5,748 bases of DNA, taken from the NCBI GenBank assembly GCA_001311585.1, contig BBBN01000109.1:1-5748 (forward strand), read 5' to 3'. Shown here one piece after another: positions 1-5,298 of the stretch. The notes under the pieces were generated by a model. That model was not told the origin of the DNA, did not search any database, and saw only the letters and a list, made by a program, of their open reading frames with translations. The first letter of the stretch is position 1; every line of letters begins with the position of its first letter. The translations under genes and the position numbers were made by a program. This DNA is from Thermus sp. JCM 17653 (lineage in GTDB: Bacteria > Deinococcota > Deinococci > Deinococcales > Thermaceae).

Positions 1-116
1 GGGCAGAGGGGCTGGCCGCGGCCCCCGGCTTACCAGGGCGTAGACCCCCAGGGCCAAAAGGACCAGGTAGAGGCCCATCCCCAGGAAGACCAGGGGCACC
101 CGGTTGGCGCCCGCGG

Positions 117-120
<4 letters not shown>
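1..120 (-). CDS. ftsI: FtsI/PBP3-type peptidoglycan transpeptidase, N-terminal 40 codons only
   Basis: FtsI is the septal peptidoglycan transpeptidase, anchored in the inner membrane by one N-terminal helix. Only the start is present: a GTG codon at 120-118, then about 8 residues with basic character, then a hydrophobic segment (VPLVFLGMGLYLVLLALGVY, roughly residues 8-27) and SRGPRP. This is the short cytoplasmic tail plus signal anchor expected of the family. No penicillin-binding motif is in the window, so the name rests on the anchor and on position: the gene follows mraZ, rsmH and an ftsL-like gene, the usual dcw order. The start is supported by an AGGGGAGGTGG ribosome site just upstream and by a GTGA overlap with the end of the ftsL-like gene, which suggests translational coupling. 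A different bitopic protein cannot be excluded. Confidence 0.72.
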
Positions 121-1222
<1,102 letters not shown>

Positions 1223-1657
1223 CTATCCAATGAGTCCCTTGAGCGCCTCGGGGGCCGGTGGGTGGCGCATGATTTCTTCAATGGTTTTCCACCAGCGTTC
1301 CTGGCTCCAGATCTCCAGCCTGCCCGGGGCTCCGGCTACTACCACCTCGCCCCCTTCCTGGAGCCCAGCGAACTGGCGCAGCGGTGGAGGGATCAGGACC
1401 CGGCTGGCGTTGTCCATCCGGGTCTTGTGGGCCCCCGAGTAGAAAAAGCGGACAAAGGCGCGGGCCTCGGCGTCGGTGAGGGGGAGGTTGACCAGCTGCT
1501 CTTCGATCTTGCGCCAACGGTCGGAAGGGAAGACGTAGAGGCACCCCTCCATCCCACGGGTGAGTACCAGGCCGTCTTCCAGGAAGTCCCGGAAGGGGGC
1601 GGGGATGACCACCCGCCCCTTGTCGTCCAGGCTGTACTGGTACTCACCGAAAGGCAT
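1223..1657 (-). CDS. mraZ: MraZ transcriptional regulator of the dcw cluster
   Basis: MraZ is a DNA-binding protein of the AbrB/SpoVT fold that forms rings and represses its own dcw operon. This copy is 144 residues, the typical length, with both tandem half-domains visible. The first carries DDKGRVVIP at residues 11-19. The second carries MDNASRVLIP at 81-90, where the usual Gly of the DxxGR motif is Ser. The reading frame stays open back to 1783, but that extension runs through the promoter and operator, so I chose ATG at 1657. The product from there begins MPFGEYQYSLDDKGR, as family members do, with purine-rich GGTGGGAGCGGGTGGGAA just upstream. It is the first gene of the minus-strand operon, six bases from rsmH. 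TGGGN boxes in its promoter point to autoregulation. The frame is intact. Confidence 0.95.
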   Translation of the reverse strand: MPFGEYQYSLDDKGRVVIPAPFRDFLEDGLVLTRGMEGCLYVFPSDRWRKIEEQLVNLPLTDAEARAFVRFFYSGAHKTRMDNASRVLIPPPLRQFAGLQEGGEVVVAGAPGRLEIWSQERWWKTIEEIMRHPPAPEALKGLIG

Positions 1658-1658
1658 T

Positions 1659-1673
1659 TCCCACCCGCTCCCA
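1659..1673 (-). promoter_or_regulatory. Pair of TGGGA boxes overlapping the mraZ ribosome-binding region
   Basis: Reading the minus strand, TGGGA occurs at 1673-1669 and again at 1663-1659, ten bases apart, ending two bases before the mraZ ATG. The spacing equals TGGGN-N5-TGGGN, the arrangement described for MraZ binding in E. coli. The same purines could simply be the ribosome-binding site, or MraZ bound here could block elongation. The sequence cannot separate these. Confidence 0.45.
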
Positions 1674-1742
1674 CCTTCGCTGGGGTCCGCCCCTTGGGTT
1701 AGAGGAGGTGCAGGCCTTACCCAAGCGAGGCTTTTCGCTCGG

Positions 1743-1772
1743 AGTATACCACGCACTCCCCACAGATTTCCA
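1743..1772 (-). promoter_or_regulatory. Probable sigma-A promoter of the mraZ-rsmH-ftsL-ftsI operon
   Basis: On the minus strand an extended -10 element TGGTATACT has its TATACT at 1748-1743. TGGAAA at 1772-1767 lies 18 bases upstream as a -35 candidate. Transcription would start near 1736, leaving a leader of about 80 bases before mraZ. The -35 element coincides with the fourth TGGGN-like box and the extended -10 with the sixth, so a protein bound to the boxes would cover the polymerase site. Confidence 0.65.
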
Positions 1773-1806
1773 CTCTCTCCCACCTATATCCCACCTTTCC
1801 CCCACC
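1747..1806 (-). promoter_or_regulatory. Helically phased TGGGN box array, probable MraZ operator
   Basis: On the minus strand TGGGN-like boxes have their T at 1804 (TGGGG), 1793 (TGGGA), 1782 (TGGGA), 1772 (TGGAA), 1762 (TGGGG) and 1751 (TGGTA). The steps are 11, 11, 10, 10 and 11 bases, about one DNA turn each, so all boxes face the same side. The first three are preceded by GG. MraZ in other bacteria binds direct repeats of TGGGN about 10 bases apart upstream of its own gene. Matching motif, phasing and position support an MraZ operator. An isolated GGTGGG at 1856-1851 lies 50 bases further upstream. Confidence 0.72.
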
Positions 1807-1826
1807 TGGCCGAGGAGGCCATTTCG

Positions 1827-1991
1827 GTGGCTCGAGCGGAGGGAACTTCGCCCACCTTGCGCCGCTTTGGTTTCTCCTGTCCGGCTTGCGGACGGCGCTG
1901 GGTGTGCTATGGTGGGGATAGCCTCCATCTCTGCCAGGGGGCTGGGGAACTTGAAAAGGTTGCCTGTTATAACTCCCCGAAAGACACATAA
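1827..1991 (+). CDS. Possible 54-residue Cys-rich (zinc-ribbon-like) small protein
   Basis: I do not recognise this gene. The frame starts with GTG at 1827, eight bases after a strong GAGGAGG ribosome site at 1812-1818, and ends at TAA 1989-1991. The product has CPAC at residues 18-21, then Cys27, His34, Cys36 and Cys47, with the core SCPACGRRWVCYGG and DSLHLC. That spacing could bind zinc, but it matches no named finger I can point to. Third-position GC is about 59% by hand count, well below the neighbouring genes, so it is either recently acquired, unusual or not coding. It diverges from mraZ, starts beside the MraZ boxes, and ends 38 bases before the first CRISPR repeat, in the expected leader. 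The alternative is that the stretch is only CRISPR leader and mraZ upstream DNA. Confidence 0.35.
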   Translation: MARAEGTSPTLRRFGFSCPACGRRWVCYGGDSLHLCQGAGELEKVACYNSPKDT

Positions 1992-2029
1992 AGGGGGGTA
2001 ACAGAATGTTTTTGCCGTCCTGGTCATGT
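1992..2029 (+). promoter_or_regulatory. CRISPR leader-proximal segment
   Basis: This short, less GC-rich segment includes ACAGAATGTTTTTG directly upstream of the first repeat, on the side where a leader is expected from repeat orientation. A possible extended -10 (TGTTATAAC, 1965-1973) lies a little further upstream without a convincing -35. Leader limits and the true promoter cannot be fixed by eye. Confidence 0.4.
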
Positions 2030-2362
2030 GTAGTCCCCACGCACGTGGGGATGGACCGAGCGGACATGGCAGAGGGGTGGGCGAGAAGACCGTAGTCCCC
2101 ACGCACGTGGGGATGGACCGCTCCAGGCGGTGCTCCTGGCTGTTCACCCGGTGTAGTCCCCACGCACGTGGGGATGGACCGCGTGGAGGCCCTTCCCCCG
2201 TGGCTGCGCATCCGTAGTCCCCACGCACGTGGGGATGGACCGCCACAGCGACCTCGCCGAGGTTCACGTGAGCAGTAGTCCCCACGCACGTGGGGATGGA
2301 CCGCTCGGAGGGGAGGCATCCCCCCTCCGTGAAGTAGTCCCCACGCACGTGGGGATGGACCG
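2030..2362 (+). CRISPR. Type I-E CRISPR array, six identical 29-base repeats and five spacers
   Basis: Repeats lie at 2030-2058, 2092-2120, 2153-2181, 2214-2242, 2275-2303 and 2334-2362, all identical. Each begins GTAGTCCCCAC, has the tetraloop GCAC and ends GTGGGGATGGACCG, so CCCCAC pairs with GTGGGG. Spacers are 33, 32, 32, 32 and 30 bases. The layout matches type I-E, where Cas6e cuts at the base of the hairpin and leaves an eight-base 5' handle, here AUGGACCG. The handle places transcription left to right with the leader before 2030. As I recall it, the well-known Thermus I-E repeat has GCGT in the loop; GCAC here leaves the stem unchanged. No cas genes are present, so processing would depend on a locus elsewhere. 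The last repeat is not degenerate, which may mean a young array or one trimmed at its far end. Confidence 0.97.
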
Positions 2363-2395
2363 GTTTTCCTGTTCCCGTATGTGGCGCTTCTCCCC

Positions 2396-2432
2396 ATAAA
2401 AGCAACCCCCTCGAGGCGGGCCTCGAGGGGGT
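2396..2432 (-). terminator. Rho-independent terminator of rnpB
   Basis: On the minus strand ACCCCCTCGAGG (2432-2421) pairs perfectly with CCTCGAGGGGGT (2416-2405) across the loop CCCG, a 12-base-pair stem, followed by TGCTTTTAT. It begins directly after the 3' strand of the RNase P P1 helix, so it ends the rnpB transcript. The plus side of the stem has no T run, so it should not stop CRISPR transcription efficiently. Confidence 0.88.
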
Positions 2433-2804
2433 CCAGGGCAGGGCGTAAGCCGGGTTCTGTTTTATGCGGTCATCTCTCTGGGACCGGTGTCGCCACCGGC
2501 CTCAAGCGGCCCATCCCGCAGGTTCTCACGGGCCGGGCAAGCCCTTCCTGCCTACCGGGCCTTGCACCGGGTGGGGTTTGCCGTGCCCCAGCCTGTTGCC
2601 AGGCTAGGCGGTGGCTCTTACCCCACCGTTTCACCCTTGCCCGCACCGGGGGAATCCCCGGCCGCTGGCGGTCTCTTCTCTGTGGCACTTTCCGTCGGGT
2701 TACCCCGCCCAGCCGTTAGCTGGCACCCTGCCCTATGGTGCCCGGACTTTCCTCACCCAGAGGTTTAGGCCTCCGGGCGCGACCGCACCCCTGCCCTGGG
2801 GCAC
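2431..2804 (-). ncRNA. rnpB: RNase P RNA, bacterial A type
   Basis: This is the catalytic RNA that cuts 5' leaders from precursor tRNAs. Diagnostic blocks on the minus strand are GAGGAAAGTCCGGGC (2753-2739), GGTAAGAGCC (near 2623-2614), CGGCAAACCCCACCCGGTGCA and the 3' block ACAGAACCCGGCTTA (2460-2446). CCAGGGCAGGG at 2799-2789 pairs perfectly with CCCTGCCCTGG at 2443-2433, giving an 11-base-pair P1 that closes the molecule and sets both ends to within a few bases. The length of about 374 suits the family, and high-GC helices fit a thermophile. The P8-type hairpin reads CGGTGGGGTAAGAGCCACCG, with one C fewer than symmetric pairing needs, probably a read error near 2611-2614. Frames crossing this stretch are not genes. 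Confidence 0.97.
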
Positions 2805-2809
2805 TCACC

Positions 2810-2838
2810 ATTCTAGCACGAACCCCGGCTAGCATAAA
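2810..2838 (-). promoter_or_regulatory. rnpB promoter
   Basis: On the minus strand TAGAAT at 2815-2810, preceded by TGC (extended -10), lies 17 bases after TTTATG at 2838-2833, a weak -35 candidate. Transcription would start near 2803, about five bases before P1, in agreement with the RNA structure. The -35 overlaps the presumed -10 of the divergent small gene at 2842. Confidence 0.62.
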
Positions 2839-2841
2839 GGG

Positions 2842-3024
2842 GTGCGGATTCCTCCGTATGCGCCTTGGCTACTCTTCCTTGCCCTCCTGGGCTTAGCGGT
2901 GCTGGGCGTGGTCTGGCTTTTGGCGGCGGTGGCCCTGGTGGTCGGCCTGGGGTATGGGGCCTGGCAGGGGCTTAGGCGGCGGCTTTGGGGCCCTACTTGG
3001 CGGCGCCTTCCCCCGCCCCGGTAG
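2842..3024 (+). CDS. Small hydrophobic membrane protein of unknown function, 60 residues
   Basis: I cannot assign a family. The frame starts with GTG at 2842 and ends with TAG at 3022-3024. After a short tip (RIPPYAP) comes an almost unbroken hydrophobic stretch from about residue 9 to 42, long enough for one long or two tightly packed helices. A basic tail follows (GLRRRLW, WRRLPPPR). By the positive-inside rule the tail should be cytoplasmic. TAGCAT at 2830-2835, a -10-like element, is followed by only six bases (AAAGGG) before the GTG, so the mRNA may be leaderless, which is common in Thermus; AAAGGGG could alternatively act as a weak ribosome site. It diverges from rnpB with only about 38 bases between the expected 5' ends. 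The frame is clean and downstream rpmE has its own promoter. Confidence 0.55.
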   Translation: MRIPPYAPWLLFLALLGLAVLGVVWLLAAVALVVGLGYGAWQGLRRRLWGPTWRRLPPPR

Positions 3025-3027
3025 GCC

Positions 3028-3056
3028 TTGCTTCTTAGGCCCTCCGCCCTTAGACT
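3028..3056 (+). promoter_or_regulatory. Probable rpmE promoter
   Basis: TTGCTT at 3028-3033 and TAGACT at 3051-3056 are separated by exactly 17 bases. Transcription would start near 3063, giving a leader of about 40 bases that consists mostly of the hairpin at 3066-3093. Confidence 0.6.
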
Positions 3057-3065
3057 GGAAGATGG

Positions 3066-3097
3066 TTTTCGCACGGCCAAGACCGTGCGAGAGGAGG
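3066..3097 (+). promoter_or_regulatory. Leader hairpin abutting the rpmE ribosome-binding site
   Basis: TCGCACGG (3069-3076) pairs perfectly with CCGTGCGA (3083-3090) around the loop CCAAGA. Pairing can extend as T3068-G3091, T3067-A3092 and T3066-G3093, into the Shine-Dalgarno GAGGAGG at 3091-3097. The start codon follows at 3103. A structure touching the ribosome site of a ribosomal protein gene suggests translational autocontrol, but this is inference from the sequence only. Confidence 0.5.
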
Positions 3098-3102
3098 CGA
3101 GC

Positions 3103-3318
3103 GTGAAAGAAGGCATCCACCCTCAGCTGGTTCCCGCCCGCATCATCTGCGGTTGCGGCAACGTCATCCATACCTACTCGGTAAAGCCCGAGATCCACGT
3201 GGAGGTCTGCAGCAAGTGCCACCCCTTCTACACGGGCCAGCAGCGGTTCGTGGACACGGAGGGCAGGGTAGAGCGCTTCCAGCGCCGCTACGGGGACTCC
3301 TACCGCAAGGGGCGGTAG
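3103..3318 (+). CDS. rpmE: 50S ribosomal protein L31, zinc-binding form
   Basis: L31 bridges the large and small ribosomal subunits at the central protuberance. The product is 71 residues, begins [14 protein letters not shown], and carries CGC at 16-18 and CSKC at 36-39. These four cysteines define the zinc-containing (C+) form. [20 protein letters not shown] follows, which is the family signature, with a basic tail. The frame is open further upstream to 3028, but GTG at 3103 lies six bases... after GAGGAGG (3091-3097) and gives the standard L31 N-terminus, so I take it as the start. A dedicated promoter, a leader hairpin and a strong downstream palindrome make this a nearly self-contained unit. 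No frame damage is seen. Confidence 0.97.
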   Translation: MKEGIHPQLVPARIICGCGNVIHTYSVKPEIHVEVCSKCHPFYTGQQRFVDTEGRVERFQRRYGDSYRKGR

Positions 3319-3329
3319 GGGCTCGCTGG

Positions 3330-3362
3330 ACCTGGGGGCCCTAGGGCCCCCAGGTTGCGTTT
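3330..3362 (+). terminator. Strong palindromic terminator hairpin after rpmE
   Basis: ACCTGGGGGCCC (3330-3341) pairs perfectly with GGGCCCCCAGGT (3344-3355) around TA, a 12-base-pair stem; a real loop needs the inner pairs opened. It is followed by TGCGTTT, a weak T tract similar in pattern to the TGCTTTT after the rnpB hairpin. It lies 11 bases after the rpmE stop and before tdk, so it may end or reduce transcription into tdk. Confidence 0.72.
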
Positions 3363-3386
3363 AAGCTTCTTTATCGGGAGGACCCC

Positions 3387-3965
3387 ATGCCCCCTGTACT
3401 CCACCGCCAGGGTTGGATTGAGGTGATCGCCGGCCCCATGTTCTCCGGGAAAAGCGAGGAGCTCATCCGCCGCGTCAAGCGGGCCCTCATCGCAAGGCAG
3501 CGGGTGGTGGTCTTCAAGCCTCGCTTGGACAACCGGTACCACCCGGCCTATGTGGTAAGCCACGATGGGGAGAGGGTGGAGGCCATCCCTGTAGGGCGCG
3601 CCCAGGAGATGGAAGCCCACCTGGACCCCCTGCCCGACGTGGTAGCGGTGGACGAGGTCCAGTTTCTGGACGAGGGGCTCCTTCCCTTGGTGGAACGCCT
3701 GGCCCAAAGGGGGGTACGGGTGATCCTGGCGGGGCTGGACCTGGACTTCCGCGGGGAGCCCTTTGGCCTCATGCCCGAGCTTTTGGCCCGGGCGGAGTTC
3801 GTGGAGAAGCTCACCGCCATCTGTCCCCGGTGCGGTGCCCCCGCCACCCGGACCCAGCGCTTGGTGAACGGCCAACCGGCCCGCTACACCGACCCCGTGA
3901 TCCTGGTGGGAGCGGAGGAGCACTACGAGCCCCGGTGCCGGGCCTGCCACCAAGTGCGCTACTGA
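3387..3965 (+). CDS. tdk: Thymidine kinase, zinc-containing type II
   Basis: This enzyme phosphorylates thymidine to dTMP with ATP in the cytoplasmic salvage pathway. The 192-residue product has the P-loop GPMFSGKS at residues 16-23 and the Walker-B/catalytic segment [12 protein letters not shown], with DEVQF at 89-93 and the family's catalytic Glu at 90. It also has GLDLDF at 116-121, two zinc-ligand pairs at C146/C149 and C184/C187, and the C-terminal signature [15 protein letters not shown]. Length and every motif match bacterial type II Tdk. ATG at 3387 is chosen for the GGGAGGA ribosome site five bases upstream. No convincing promoter separates it from the rpmE hairpin, so it may depend on read-through. 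Its last seven bases overlap the convergent hsp20 end. The frame is intact. Confidence 0.96.
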   Translation: MPPVLHRQGWIEVIAGPMFSGKSEELIRRVKRALIARQRVVVFKPRLDNRYHPAYVVSHDGERVEAIPVGRAQEMEAHLDPLPDVVAVDEVQFLDEGLLPLVERLAQRGVRVILAGLDLDFRGEPFGLMPELLARAEFVEKLTAICPRCGAPATRTQRLVNGQPARYTDPVILVGAEEHYEPRCRACHQVRY

Positions 3966-4365
3966 GCCACGGGGAGGGGGGTGCCCGTGCGCTTCCGGAA
4001 GCGCACCTCCAGCACTCCGTGGCGCAGGCTCGCCTGGGCCGTGCCCTCTTCGATGGGCCCCGGCAGGTCCAGGGTGCGGCGGAAGGTGCCCATGGGCCGC
4101 TCCTCCAGGAGGTAGGTTCCGGGAAGGGGATGGCGCACCCCCGCCAGGGTCACGCGGCTTCCCTCCTCCAAAAGCTCCAGGTCCTCGGGCCGAACTCCCG
4201 GGAGATCCACCAGGAGGATGTAGTGGTCCTCGTCTTCTAAAAGGTCCACCCTGGGGGCCCAGGCGGCGGGCTCCTCGCCGGTGAGCTGGTAGCCAGCTCG
4301 GCGATGCGCTCCTGCAGTTCTTTGAGCTTCCGCAGGGTCTCCAAGCGGTCCAGGCGCTCTAACAT
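3959..4365 (-). CDS. Small heat-shock protein, Hsp20/alpha-crystallin family (one apparent deletion)
   Basis: Small heat-shock proteins are ATP-independent holdases that keep unfolding proteins soluble. The N-terminal part from ATG at 4365 is a charged helix ([20 protein letters not shown]). The alpha-crystallin domain follows in another frame: [40 protein letters not shown], and [10 protein letters not shown], which matches the GVLxVxxxK signature. The tail TPLPV resembles the C-terminal I/V-x-I/V anchor. Restoring one base near 4291-4293 (minus strand CTGGCTACC to CTGGCCTACC) joins them into about 135 residues, normal for a compact Hsp20. The ATG follows a -10-like TATGCT by six bases, so the transcript may be leaderless. 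Both reading halves are well conserved, so this is probably a read error; the deletion sits in a GAGCTGG/CCAGCTC hairpin that could disturb sequencing. Confidence 0.88.
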
Positions 4366-4366
4366 G

Positions 4367-4381
4367 CCCTTAGCATAAGGG
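4367..4381. promoter_or_regulatory. Palindromic divergent start region shared by hsp20 and miaA
   Basis: CCCTTA-GCA-TAAGGG is a perfect six-base inverted repeat exactly between the hsp20 ATG (4365, minus) and the miaA GTG (4384, plus). It contains a -10-like element on each strand: TAGCAT at 4371-4376 (plus) and TATGCT at 4377-4372 (minus). Start codons lie seven and six bases beyond them, so both mRNAs would be leaderless. I see no good -35 on either side. It could alternatively be an operator. Confidence 0.5.
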
Positions 4382-4383
4382 AT

Positions 4384-5291
4384 GTGGAGGTCATCCCCGT
4401 TCTCGCTGGGCCCACGGGTAGCGGGAAGACCCTCCTTGCCCTGAGGCTTGGGGAGGAGCTGCCCCTCGAGGTCATCTCCGCCGACGCCACCATGGTCTAC
4501 CGGGGCCTGGACATCGGCACGGACAAGCCCTCCCCCGAGGAGCGGGCCCGGGTGCCCCACCACCTGGTGGACGTCCTCGAGCCCCACGAGGCCATGAGCG
4601 TGGCCCGCTACCTAGACCTGGCGGAGGAGGCCATCGCCGGGGTGCTGGCCAGGGGGCGTCTTCCCTTGGTGGTGGGGGGGACGGGCTACTACATCCGCGC
4701 CCTCTCCGAGGGGCTTCACCAACTTCCCCCGCCCGACCCCAGGGTCCAGGAGGCCCTGTGGGAAGAGCTTGAGGAGCGGGGCCTCGAGGCCCTTCTTTCG
4801 GAACTCGCCCAGGCGAGCCTCCAGGACGCCCGCCGGGTGGGGCGGAACCCGAGAAGGCTCGTCCGGCCCTGGAGGTCCTGCGGCGCACGGGCACCCCCCC
4901 GGCCCGGTTTCCCAAAAAGGCCTCCCCGCTTCCGCTACAAAAAGCTCGTCCTCTGGCCCGAAAGGGCCTGGCTGTTCCCGAGGCTGGAGGAGAGGGCCAA
5001 GGCCCAGTTCGCCCGGGGGCTTGTGGAGGAGGTGCGGGGGCTCCTTGAACGCTACCCCAGGATGCCCACCGCCTTGCAGGCCATCGGCTACAAGGAGGTG
5101 GCGGGCCACCTCCAGGGGGCCTACGGCCTAGAGGAGGCGCTGGAGCGGGACATCCGGGCGGTGAAGGCCTACGCCAAGAGGCAGTACACCTGGTTCCGCC
5201 ACGAGCCGGGGGACGTTACCTACCTGCCCGGGGGGGCGAGGGGGCGTACGTGGGCTTCCGGGACTGGCTTCGCCTCCACTTCGGGCTATAG
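4384..5291 (+). CDS. miaA: tRNA dimethylallyltransferase MiaA (three apparent indels)
   Basis: MiaA transfers a dimethylallyl group to N6 of A37 in tRNAs that read UNN codons. Visible are the P-loop GPTGSGKT at residues 9-16, [19 protein letters not shown] at 32-50, [11 protein letters not shown] near 59-69, [12 protein letters not shown], the [10 protein letters not shown] segment, QAIGYKEV and [11 protein letters not shown]. Three frame problems occur. A base is missing near 4863-4866 and an extra base lies in the A run at 4914-4918, so about 17 residues between are mistranslated. Another base is missing in the G run at 5231-5237. Correction gives about 302 residues ending [12 protein letters not shown] with TAG at 5289-5291, a normal MiaA end. 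Without correction the frame runs on into gatA as a false fusion. The usual SADSxQVY segment reads SADATMVY here. GTG at 4384 may begin a leaderless mRNA. Confidence 0.92.
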
Positions 5292-5298
5292 TGGGGGC

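Noticed and set aside
1658..1783. 42-residue N-terminal extension of MraZ
   Set aside because: It would translate the promoter and operator, and the internal ATG at 1657 gives the standard MraZ N-terminus and length.
2026..2217. Plus-strand frame with repeated SPHARGDGP motifs
   Set aside because: This is also a translation of the CRISPR repeats, with no ribosome site.
2121..2274. Small inverted repeats in CRISPR spacers 2 and 4
   Set aside because: Arms of only four to six bases are expected by chance in GC-rich DNA; only spacer 5 has a notable hairpin.
1644..2405. Long minus-strand frames through the CRISPR array with repeated peptides such as IPTCVGTT and HPHVRGDY
   Set aside because: They are translations of the CRISPR repeat and of mraZ upstream DNA in the antisense direction. 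Such repeat peptides are a known annotation artefact.
2381..2832. Several open frames on both strands across 2381-2832
   Set aside because: The stretch is RNase P RNA by conserved blocks and P1 pairing; these frames are by-products of high GC.
3300..3953. 217-residue minus-strand frame opposite tdk
   Set aside because: It is the antisense shadow of tdk, with no recognisable protein features.
4284..4300. GAGCTGG-TAG-CCAGCTC inverted repeat within hsp20
   Set aside because: It lies inside conserved coding sequence and coincides with an apparent base loss, so it is more likely a cause of a sequencing error than a regulatory site.
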